A stretch of 64,000 nt of DNA, taken from Synaphobranchus kaupii. Taxonomy: Eukaryota > Chordata > Actinopteri > Anguilliformes > Synaphobranchidae. A program made the position numbers and the translations under genes. Position 1 is the first letter of the stretch. Every line of letters begins with the position of its first letter. Location: positions 54,616,157 to 54,680,156 of the forward strand of contig CM056381.1 of assembly GCA_029718625.1 (NCBI GenBank). Direction: 5' to 3'. Shown here in pieces: positions 9,808 to 20,351 of the stretch. The notes under the pieces were generated by a model. That model was not told the DNA's origin, ran no database searches, and worked only from the letters and a program-made list of their open reading frames with translations.

Positions 9808-12800
9808 ATGTCTGTAGATTTTTCAACACAAAGTATGTGTTACTATTTTAATTATTGCAAAAGTATGGAACTTACAAGTTGTTAATTAAACATGTTGAAT
9901 GTTCTATTTCTTAATTTAACAGTTGTTAATGTAAATGTATTACAGACTTGGATGAAATATTGAATAGCGACGGGGAGTCTTTCGAACACGTGGCAGGGTT
10001 CCAGGAATTTATTGAAGCGCTACCAGAGGCCTTAAGCAACGACATTACCGTTAGACAGAGTAAGATGTTTTTACAATTTTTTAAATGTACTTTAAAGATG
10101 CTTTTTTAATATATATATATATATATATATAAATTGGTGAATGTTTAATTGTTTTTAGATACTGGATAGGCTACACGTGGCCTACGCAATGTGTATAGGC
10201 CCAGGGCTTAGCTTCAGCAGACGCTCTTCGCTACAGTTATATTCAGAGTATGAAACTTTTAAGTACTTTGTTCAACATCTGTTTATGAATATTTAACATT
10301 GCTATGTGTCTTATTTTTCTGATTTTATTTAATTTTTATTGTTAAAAAGGCCCTGAAAACCCTCTAGAGACAGTTACAGAGACATCACCTTGCAGGCCTA
10401 AAGGACAGAAGAGAAAAAGCGGTGAGATTTAAGTTTTCTCCTAAACTGTGTGTGTGTGATTAAAATAAATGTTTGCTTATTTAACCTCTTAATACCAAAC
10501 GCCCCCTAGCGGTAACGCGGGCGTTACGGAAATTATTAAATTATACATTTCATTAATTTAATAATATATAATAAACTGCTCACCTCAATATTTTGATTAA
10601 ATATCCTTAAGATATATCCATTCCTTCTGGGAAAGTGGTTTTTAAGCCCAAAACGTCGGGATAAAACTTCGTAAATAACGTTGGAAACTCGGACCTAATT
10701 CTTAAACATGTATTGCAGCTTGATGTCACACCATAAACAATGTGCTGGTAAACTGTTCTGCTTAATTGTATTTCACAATACTTTGGTTTGAAAAATCATT
10801 ATACCTTTAGGCTTCAAGAAAAAATACTTTAAAACTTTCATACGGCTGTACATTATTTTTTTCCAATTTTAAACCGACTTGTGCTTTTTTGCACTTGATT
10901 ACGACTCGTTCGGCTGTGTTCACTTTGGCGTTGTGAAACTCAGCCAGTTTCTGGAGTACCAATCCCGTGGCTTAGTATATGTTAGCCAGAGTTGTTTTGA
11001 ACTTGCTTGCAGAGATTTATGCAAAACCGTCGTCAATTGGGTGTATTTCTTTGACTGATAGCACAATAGGCCTGAAGTGGGAAACACTGTCTTCCACCCG
11101 CCTCCACTCTGAGTATTATTTGCTTTCCATTGGGTTTTAAAACTGTCTGTCAAATATTCCAGGCAATAGCCAAGACTCTTATCTTTCAAACAAGCCCTCA
11201 TTTAACACAATGCCGTCGTAAAAAAAGGAAATCCTGCCCTGCGTATAAGGAAGTGCCAACCCACGCGTAATTATCGAACCAAGATGGCGCAGTGTTTTTA
11301 CCTTGTAGCATAGCTCGCTACATTCCGTTTAGCAAAGCACAATTAATTAGGTAAGGCGCGCAGTTACATTTTTTTACTTTAGAGTATTTTTGAGACAGTT
11401 TTTGTGTAGTTATGTCGAGATTTTTGAGGCGTTTATCCGTGCACCAAGTGCTAGACAAACTGGATAAGCCAGAAGATGTTTTTGCCGAGGGAGACTCATC
11501 CTGTCTCAGTGACGCTGAATCCACTGATGACCGAGATGATGTTGCTGACATGTAAGTTGTTTTATCATACTAACAGTGTTATGCTATAAACGCATTGAAT
11601 TTCGCCATGGCAGGTAACGTCGTTAGGGCTGGTGGTATTACCGATTTTTCGATATACCAGTGTGAATTTGCGCAATGCCATGCGGGTTCGTAATTACATT
11701 GTCAACTGTATTTTATTGTTTTTCATACAATTAATATTACAAATTGCACATTCCAAAGCTATGATAAATAATTTATGAAGTAAACTTGAAGGGTGTATTG
11801 TCTGTGTTGACAAACTCGCACGTGTTACGTGGCGTTGCCAACAACACAGATGTTTGTGGAAACGGTAAGTTTGGTGTAAGCATCGAAGGAAATGTGCAAT
11901 TTAGCTGCAATGCGTGAATCCCTGTGTTTCTTCTGTGAAGCTAACTAACATTATATACTTATGCATAAAATCGGTCCCTCTCAGCTAAATTAATATAGAT
12001 AGTATTACCTTTACAGTGGCAAGCTAGCAAGCAAAATTACAGGTAACAAGCAGCTAGCTATCTATTTGTGTCTGAGATGAGCTACTAAATCGATTTTTTT
12101 GAGTGTGAAATGGCTTCTGGAAGTGTTTAGTAAAGTCATTGTTCCACATGATTAAATTGTTCTGTATGCAGTACAGAAGGCTGTGCAGGTAAACAAAATG
12201 GCAATTTATGCATGGTATGAGGGAGAGAACATGATAACATGAGGGAGTACTTGTTTATTATTATTATTGTTGATTGTTGTTGTATAAGGGGGACTAATGG
12301 GTATATCAACATGGTGGACAATTCCATGGACAGGGTTAGTGGGGTTTGTAATGATGCAGATTGCTCTCCTGAGGGAATGTGTAGTCTAAATGGCTTCTGT
12401 ATGAATGGTTAAATAATCTCTCCTCACCCTCCACCCCCATGTTTTTATCCTTTGCCTTTTTTTGTTTTTTGTTCTTTTTTTTTAGCTTTTTGGACCCTGC
12501 CATTTTGTACTTTCTTTGTGTAAATACGGTAACTTCAGCAATTAGAGGGCAAGGATCTTTTTATTTGTTACAGCAGGGATGTTTTTATTTTTTATCTAGG
12601 AAACTGGTGGACTTTTGATTTTTTATCCACTGCACTTTTAGTAGTACACCTTAGTGCACTTGTATATAGTTGATATATGTTTGTCATGTATAAAATTTTG
12701 CCTCCTAAAACCCAACCCAAACGTCCCTGTCATAGGAGGTGGCAACAGAATAAAGGACAGGACTGGCAAGCAGTAATGTGTAGGGAAGTTTCATACTATT

Positions 12801-13684
12801 CCCATTATTCATTTGAAAACCTGTTTGCACGTTCCTGGACTCATTTCTGGCTAATGGGGCTCTGGTGAAATACACAAGATTCACTGTGCTGCTACATGGG
12901 TTTTGACAGCTTTTTGTAACCTTGGGTAGTTAGTTGTGTAATATGAAGAGCACCAAGAACACGTCTAAAAATGAACTTTTATTGCCAATATTGACAAATG
13001 ATCTCATTTTATTGTAAAAACCTAAAAAATAAATCATATTGAGACCTTTCTGGAACATTGCCATTTTTGGCACATTTGGCACAATTTGGCACCATTTGGA
13101 TAACGAAAAAGGTTCACCTGAAAAAAACCCTGTAAAATTTGAATGGTTTGAGATATTGACACCAGATTGTTACCAGAGGTAGGCAGCATATTGATGAATC
13201 AGATAGAGGAGTAATTTCCTCCATAGCATTTGTAGCTCCCCAGGTAAAAATTCTTAAACTTGAATGTAGGTACCCGTTTTTTAGTTTTTTTATATTTTCT
13301 GTACATAAATTGTTGTAGTTAAGTATCAAAAACTGGATTTCTATGAGTTCTCACTGCTTAGTCGTAATACTGCAGGTGTCTGCTTTAATAAAAGCAATGA
13401 ACTATATTTGTACCATTTATAGTTTGAGATAACCACCTTTGTTTATCACTAGTGAAAACAGGCAAAAATTGGCCTATTTTGCCCTCGGTAGGAAGAGGTT
13501 AAGTCTCTTTTTATTTTTTATTTTGTAATTAGATTTTAAATTTGAATTTTACATTTTTAAATTTTAAAAAAATGATTATTATTTTTTATTTTTTTTCCTC
13601 CTTACAGACGGTGAAATAACGGATGACGAATTATTGGGTGTGGTGATCGACCAGGATATTTTAAATACATCTAATGAAAGCTAA
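9808..13684 (+). CDS. Four-exon small gene of the viral element, unknown function
   Basis: I infer exons 9808-9832, 9946-10059, 10350-10421 and 13608-13684. Each junction has a GT donor (GTATGT, GTAAGA, GTGAGA) and an AG acceptor, the last three behind T-rich or TTACAG-type tracts. All three introns split codons at the same phase, and the joined frame runs from ATG to TAA for 95 codons without a stop. The product is acidic, with Asp/Glu-rich segments in the second and fourth exons and a basic patch (KGQKRK) at the end of the third. I recognise no domain. Its place between the left terminal repeat and the polymerase suggests an early regulatory or accessory gene; that is inference. The third intron is only about 170 bp if the piggyBac-like insertion is removed. 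Confidence 0.6.
10485..13498 (+). mobile_element. piggyBac-like element (3.0 kb, internally degraded)
   Basis: The ends CCTCTTAATACC and, inverted, CCTCTTCCTACC are flanked by TTAA (10481-10484 and 13499-13502), the target and duplication of piggyBac-type transposons. A first coding exon is present near 11412, but I find no DDD-type catalytic domain, so the copy is non-autonomous. It sits inside the third intron of the small viral gene. The first 700 bp recur at 50922-51620 with about nine in ten bases shared by eye. Confidence 0.7.
11412..11551 (+). pseudogene. First exon of a piggyBac-type transposase (remnant)
   Basis: An ATG opens a 47-codon frame that begins MSRFLRRLSVHQVLDKL and becomes rich in Asp, Glu and Ser, like the acidic N-terminal tail of many piggyBac transposases. 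A GTAAGT donor follows at 11552, and an in-frame TAA falls just inside the presumed intron. No downstream catalytic exon is visible before the right end of the element. The assignment rests on position and composition, not on a conserved core. Confidence 0.45.
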
Positions 13685-13826
13685 CAAACGCGTGAGCCCA
13701 GGACCACGGACATCGTCAGAACAGGAACAAACAGTCGCAAAGACAGCAACAGCAGCCGTCCAAACAGAGGAGAACAGGACACCTCCTGCGACTGCCTTGG
13801 TTTGTCAAAACGATGAAACCGATTAA
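13674..13826 (+). CDS. 50-codon ORF overlapping the last exon of the small gene
   Basis: The frame starts at ATG 13674, eleven bases before the stop of the four-exon gene, and ends TAA at 13824-13826, 50 nt before the polymerase start. It is Ser/Thr/Gln-rich and hydrophilic with no domain I know. It could be a separate small protein, an alternative carboxyl end reached by splicing, or chance. Confidence 0.3.
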   Translation: MKANKRVSPGPRTSSEQEQTVAKTATAAVQTEENRTPPATALVCQNDETD

Positions 13827-14389
13827 GTATTTTGAATAAGTTTATGAACATTGTTGATCAAATATTAAAGTAAAAATGGCTCCTAAAAGACCTTGTACAT
13901 GTTTGTGTTCAGGGAGACAGAGTAAAAGACCTGCCACAGAAAATGCTGAAAACCGTGACACCAATTAGATTTACAGCATGAAAATGTTAACCCGCATCTC
14001 TTAGCTCTTGTTGATGATGTTAATCAAGCCTCTATTAACACGCATGAACCAAGAAATAAAGCCAAAGAAAATAACACGCATGGTGATACAGAACTAGTGA
14101 TGTCCCAAAGCACTGTCGATAATAACCTGCATGGACTTCCAGAAGTCAACCAAAATGGTGGTGTGATTAATAACGCAGACATTCAGGTGATACGTAGGCC
14201 AGCATTCAACAGTACAGAAATTCGGCTCCGTTTTAACTTTGCATCTTTTTACGATGTTAACTACGCAGAGTTTTATGTGTACATCTTAAACACTTTAGAA
14301 CATCTAGTGGCTAAAGTTTGTGAGCTGTCGAACCCCAGCGATGCCGTACAGTTAGAATTAAGGGGTGATTCTCTGTCTAAGGGTGTAAC

Positions 14390-15635
14390 TAGTGTTGTAG
14401 TACTCAAGACCGGTCTTGGTCTCGAGACCATATTTTGAAGGTCTCGGTCTTGTCTCGGAATCGACTGCATTTGGTCTCGGTCTTGTCACGGTCTCGGATG
14501 AAGAGGACTCGGATTATTTTCAAGACCGGTCGAGACCAGGGGCGTGTCCAGGGGGGGGGGCATGTGGTGGCACCCGCCCCCACAGAAAGTTGATTGGCCA
14601 CCACGGAAAACTAGTTACAGATGACAAAATATGCTACTATTTAATATCATTGATTTATAGGTTTAGTGGACGGAAACAGCGCTGGACTGGTAATCTGGCA
14701 TACCGGGCATTTTCCCGGTGGGCCGACACACCTTGGGGCCGATATAATTAAATGTAAATAAATTTTAAAAAAGCAGGGACAGCGGCCCATTGGTTCATTT
14801 TCTATACTGACACTGGGCTGGCCCAATAGCTGGGCTAGGCCCCACCCCTCCCCCTCTGTCCTTCGTGTCAGTAAATATTAACAGTATTTTTTTCATAGTA
14901 GACACAACATAGCTCGTTCCAAAATTAATATGTGATGACAAACATGTTGAAGATTAGCGACAAGGCTGTCCATTTATTATGTTACGAACTGTGTCTACAA
15001 AACAGCAGCTTGTTCAGGGTACTAAGGGATCTTCTCCATTGACTTCCATTAAAGAATTCAGCCCGATACAGCCTGTGGTCTCTCTGTCCGGAACCCAGGC
15101 GTTACGCATTTTAGACCAATGATTGTTGTCTCCTCCTTGGGGAGGGTCTCTGTCATTACTTGCCTGTGCATTGTCTGTTTTTTAAATTATTTATTTAATT
15201 TTGTCTTTTTACTGTGACAGGATATAAAATTTCACCCCTTAAATTACAGCCAATAACTTTTTTTTGAATCATTTGACATTTAAGTGATATTGCACAGGGG
15301 TGTACTCACTTCTGTTGTATACTGTACATCAGTATTTTCGCAAAAATAATGCTTTCTTTATTAAAATTCCTAAATAATGCTTTCTGTGTTTTGAATTTAA
15401 GCAGCGAAATGGTGTAAATGTTGAGCCATCACTATGATGGTAGACCAACACAATTACAGTCATGGTCTTGAATTGGACTCGCATTGGTCTGGTCTCGGTC
15501 TCGGTCTCGCCCCCCCTCAGTCTTGGTCTTGACTCGGTCTCGTCACCTCAAAGTCTTGGTCTTGACTCGGTCTCGCCACCTCAAAGTCTTGGTCTTGACT
15601 CGGTCTCGGTTTAGGTGGTCTCGACTACAACACTA
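14390..15635. mobile_element. hAT-type MITE with GGTCTCG-rich subterminal repeats
   Basis: The ends are TAGTGTTGTAGT and its inverse (ACTACAACACTA), with an 8-bp duplication GGTGTAAC at 14382-14389 and 15636-15643. The length of the duplication and the TAGTG-type ends fit hAT. Both subterminal regions are packed with GGTCTCGGTCTTG/GACTCGGTCTCG motifs; the right side has three near-identical 30-40 bp units at 15515-15610. It interrupts the polymerase gene and has no transposase. A similar GGTCTCGGTCT fragment occurs near 44150. Confidence 0.85.
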
Positions 15636-17136
15636 GGTGTAACTGTACAGCTAAACGATGATGAAATAGATTTGGAGGTTTTTTTGAGTATGATTGAAAA
15701 GTTGGTTCAAAGCAATTTTGATATCCTAGCAGATGAAACTCTGATGGTTGTGGCACACATTATTCAGAACCCTAATGGCGGTGGGTTCTGGAAATTATCA
15801 ACATGTCAAGCAAAATCATTCGCAAAAAGCTAAGACATTTAATAGTTAGCTACAACACCAGTAATAATCTCTGCTTCGCAACATGTTTGACACATCTTTT
15901 AAATCTGACATTCACAACATGTGACGCTGAAAGAGAGGCTGAACATTTACAACGTTCGGTAGGCTTGGGTGTTCAGGATAAGGTTTGTTTTTTGGACATT
16001 CAAATGTTTGAGAGGTTCTTAAACATCAAGATAGTTGTATGGGCACACAGTTCAAATAACGGCATCTTAAACAAGTTTCAAACGAGCAACACACCACACT
16101 CAAACTTTTTTTTTTGTACCTCGATGGCGGACACTACGGTATCAAATCACTGACAGGTTTCTTAGGTAGTCAATATGTTTGTACATTTTGTTACATGCCG
16201 TACACCTCAAACATAGCCACTCTTGCTTACATTATTGTAACGTCTGTTTTTTCACAGAATGTTTTACACATCGTTCAACAACGATAAGGTGTAAGGATTG
16301 TAAGCGAATCTGTCGGTCTAGGTTTTGCTATAACGAGCACAAAGTTTTGAAATGGCAGGAGTCTAGCGGTAAAATGCTCAGTTCGTCTGATACTAGCAAG
16401 TTCTGTGACAAATGTGCACGAACATATGTCGTAAGTAGCAACACATCTAAAACACACAAATGTTGTCTAAAGCTCTGCAAATGGCATACAAACACTCTGT
16501 ATTGACCCCTGAAGTCGAGCATGTGTGTTACATACAACCTGTGAAAACGTACGTTGGGGTGTTATGTTTTTTATGATTTTGAGTGTCGGCGTGGTGAACA
16601 CATTGCGAATTTCATATGTTGCATGGATTTTAATGATGAGTGTTGGACTGCAGAGGGCGATGATTGTGTACAGGCTTTTTTAAAAAGGTATCAAACCCCA
16701 AAGTACAAGGGCTTTCATTGCACATAATTTGAAGGGTTACGATGGTTACCTGCTGATGCAGTATTTGGTTAAGCAAGGTGTGACGCCAAACATCATAGCG
16801 CAAGGCAGCAAGCTCATGTGCATTACAGATGAGGCTTTTGAACAGAGGTATATTCATTCACTCTGTTTCCTGACTATGAAGCTGAGTGCCATGCCTGGCG
16901 CTCTAGGTTTTGACAATGCAAAAAAAGGACATTTTCCCCATTTCTGGAATAAAATTGAGAACCAGAATTACATCGGTCTGTACCCGCCTCCCTTGTACTA
17001 TGGTTTTGATACAATGATGGAAAAGGAGAGGGAGGACTTTATGTCCTGGTATAATAATGTGTCTGGGGGTGTGTTTGACTTTCGAAAAGAAATGTCAGAA
17101 TGACGTTATTTTGCGGGAAGCTTGTTTGCGGTTTAG

Positions 17137-20100
17137 GACAGAGGTGCTTGGGAGCACAGGTTTACAAACAGGACTGACTGTTTGCTCCCCGGGCGTTCGC
17201 CCTGCGACCCCGGTTTTCCTCGTCGGTTCCTTTTCGGACCACTGTCTCTAGCCCTAGCTCCCCCTACTGCCCCGCCCAGGCATTACAGGTTACTGAAAAG
17301 ACACATACTGGCCAAGCTGATAATAATATTACAACAAATAATATCAATCTGAGCAAAAGTAATCTTTCCTATGATGACTTCTGTGCCCGTAAAAGCCTGG
17401 GCTTTTTGCATATCAATGCAAGAAGCCTGTTACCCAAAATTGACCAACTGAAAATATGGGTTCACTGCTCTAAACCCGATGTTTTAGTCATTACAGAAAC
17501 TTGGTTAAGAAATTCCATCGTTTACCAAGATCTACACCTGCCAGGTTATAATCTGTTTAGACAAGACAGGTCCTCCAGGGGAGGAGGCGTGGCAATTTAC
17601 ACCAGAGAACACCTTCAGTGTTCAATTGCCCTTGCAAAATCCATCCCCAAGCAGTTTGACCTGTTGGTTCTTAACATTAAATTGTCAAACAATTTCTCTT
17701 TGTCAGTAGCTGGCTGCTATCGCCCCCCATCTGCTCCAGCTTCTACCCTAACAGCTTTAAGTAGTGCTTTAGCCCCTTTTACGAAATCTGAACTTGTCAT
17801 TTTGGGTGATCTAAACTGGGACATGCTTAAACCACCTGACAAAGTCCTTTTGCAGCTGGATTCGCTAAATCTACATCAAATAATTTCCTCTCCGACTAGG
17901 TACGACCCCAAGGACCCCGAGAAGGCCACACTAATTGACATTATTCTCACAAACTCCCCCCATCTGTATCAGTCTGGAGTATTTTGCTGTGATATCAGTG
18001 ACCACTGTTGTATCTCCTGTGTCCGATCATACTGCTCTGTTAAGCAGCCTGTTCGGATCAGTATCAAACGTATACTGAATAATTTTAATCCTCAAGCCTT
18101 CCTACATGACCTTGCCAGTGTTGAATGGCATAGAGTCAGCCTGTTCCCCTCTGTAGATGATGCGTGGTTATATTTTTATGACCGTTTCAGTGCAATTATT
18201 AGCAAACATGCCCCTCTCAAAAAAATAAGAATTAAAAATAGACATAGTCCTTGGTTTGAGCATAAACTTGCTGTACTCCTTCAACAAAAAAATACTGCCT
18301 GGAATAAGGCGCGGCGTTCTAAATCTCCTGCTGATTTCCTTATTTTTAGACAAATTAGAAATAAAGCCACGCAAGCTGTCCGCAAAGCTAAAGCCGGGTA
18401 TTTTAAAAACCAATTTAACCTCTATGGCTCAGATCCAAAGAAATTCTGGAGAACGGTGCGAGATCTAGAAAGCAAACCCCCCTCTCAGCTGCCTTTGTCA
18501 CTCACAGATGGTGACTTAATAGTCACTGACAAAGCTCGCATCGTCAATATTTTTAATCAGCATTTTGTTAAGTCTGGTCACATTTACGATGTTGCTAATC
18601 CCTCGTGCTCCCCTCATTCCACCCACTGCAAGAGCTGGGAACTCTTTGAGTCTCAAAGCTCGGAACCCTCCAGCCTTTCCTACCCCCCCAATCTCCCCTT
18701 GCGGCCCCCCTTGCGGCCCCCATCATCGTGGCTCCAATAAAAGATATTTTTAACCTGTCCCTCCTCTCAACAGAGATTCCATCACTCTGGAAAAAGGCTA
18801 TAGTGTGGGCCCTCTTTAAGGGAGGAGATCAGGCTGACCCAAACTGTTACAGACCCATTTCAATACTCCCTTGTGTTTCAAAAGTGTTTGAAAAACTGAT
18901 AAATAAGCAGCTAACTGAATTTCTAAGAACTCATAATATTTTGTCCGGTGTTCAGTCTGGTTTCCGATCTGGCTTTGGCTGTGTAACTGCAACTCACAAA
19001 GTAATCAATGATATTTCATCTGCCCTTGACCATAAACAACACTGTGCAGCCATCTTCATTGATTTAGCCAAGGCCTTTGACACAGTTGATCATCCTATTC
19101 TTATCGACAGACTTACCAGCATTGGTGTCTCTGACCACTCCCTGGCGTGGTTCTCAAACTACCTCTCCGATAGGGTGCAAAGTGTTCAGTCAGAGCAACT
19201 CCTGTCACAGCCCCTCTCTATCACTAAGGGCGTGCCCCAGGGCTCCATATTAGCTCCAACGCTTTTCTCCATATATATTAATGATTTAGCATGCTTTGCT
19301 GGAGACTCATCCATTCATTTTTATGCTGATGACACCATTCTGTACGCCACTGGCAAATCCCCAGATGCAGTACATTCGTTACTGCAGTCTAGTTTTAACA
19401 GCATCCAACAGGCCTTCTCCTCCCTACGTCTCATGGTGAACACCGCTAAGACCAAGATCATGTGGTTTAGTAAAAAGAGATCAGTGCCCATTTCACCTCC
19501 CCATATTAGAACTCTCAGTGGAACACCCCTAGAACAGGTTTCCGAATACAAATATCTGGGTATCTGACTGGACAACACTCTTTCCTTTTCCCATCATATC
19601 AACAAGCTCCAAGCCAAGGTTAAAACAAAAATCGGTGTTCTATACAGAATGCGCTCCTCTTTCACTCTTCCTGCTAGACTCACCCTGGTAAAAATGACAA
19701 TTCTCCCCATGTTAGATTACGGTGACACCATCTACCGATCTGCCTGCAAAACCTCTCTACAAAAGCTTGATGTACTGTATCACTCCGCCATCCGTTTCGC
19801 TACAAATGCTCCATTCAGAACTCACCACTGTGCTTTATACTCCTCTGTTAACTGGCCATCATTACACACCCGCCGAGAAATACACTGGTTCATTTTAATT
19901 TACAAAACTCTCCTTGGTCTGTCACCCCCCTACCTATGTAGTCTGCTGCAAACTGCACCCGCGGTTTATAACACCCGCTCCACAAATCTCATCCTGCTGA
20001 AAATTCCAAAAACACACTCGGTAATTGGTCAAACTTCTTTTCAATCTGCCGTACCCACAGACTGGAACAAACTTCAAAAAAGGTTAAAACTGGTCAATTT

Positions 20101-20351
20101 CATCCCCAAGTCAGCCTTTAAGAACTCACTCATGGACACTTTAAACCATACCTGTAACTGCTCATAAATCTGCTGCTGTAATTGTTTGTTTTTTAATTCT
20201 GTTTTAACTTTTTATTTTTTTATCCCCTACCCCCTACCCCCTCAAAAGGCATGTGCCTTTTGCCAGGTCGACGTTGTAAATAAGAACCTGTTCTTAATTG
20301 TCTTGCCTGGTTAAATAAAGGTTAAATAAAAAATAAATAAAATAAATAAAG
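17137..20351 (+). mobile_element. L2-clade LINE inserted in the polymerase gene
   Basis: The 3' end is a short AAATAAA/AATAAA repeat tail preceded by TTGTCTTGCCTGGTTAAATA, typical of fish L2 elements. The flanks repeat GGTTTAG (17130-17136 and 20352-20358), a target duplication. Removing the element rejoins the polymerase reading. The element is 3.2 kb and carries one large ORF with endonuclease and reverse transcriptase. Confidence 0.9.
17406..20167 (+). pseudogene. L2 ORF2: AP endonuclease and reverse transcriptase, lightly damaged
   Basis: The first block (17406-18740; the frame is open from about 17280) is an apurinic endonuclease domain with HINARSLLPKID, ITETWL, LGDLNWDM and SDHCC motifs in the usual order. 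The second block (from 18728) is the reverse transcriptase with IPSLWKKAIVWALFKGG, GFRSGFGC, FIDLAKAFDTVDH, KGVPQGSILAP and the catalytic FYADDTILY. The third block (to 20167) is the L2 carboxyl region. The visible lesions are a frameshift near 18650-18740 in a C-rich tract and a TGA at 19565-19567. With only these two clear lesions in about 920 codons, this is one of the younger insertions. Confidence 0.92.
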
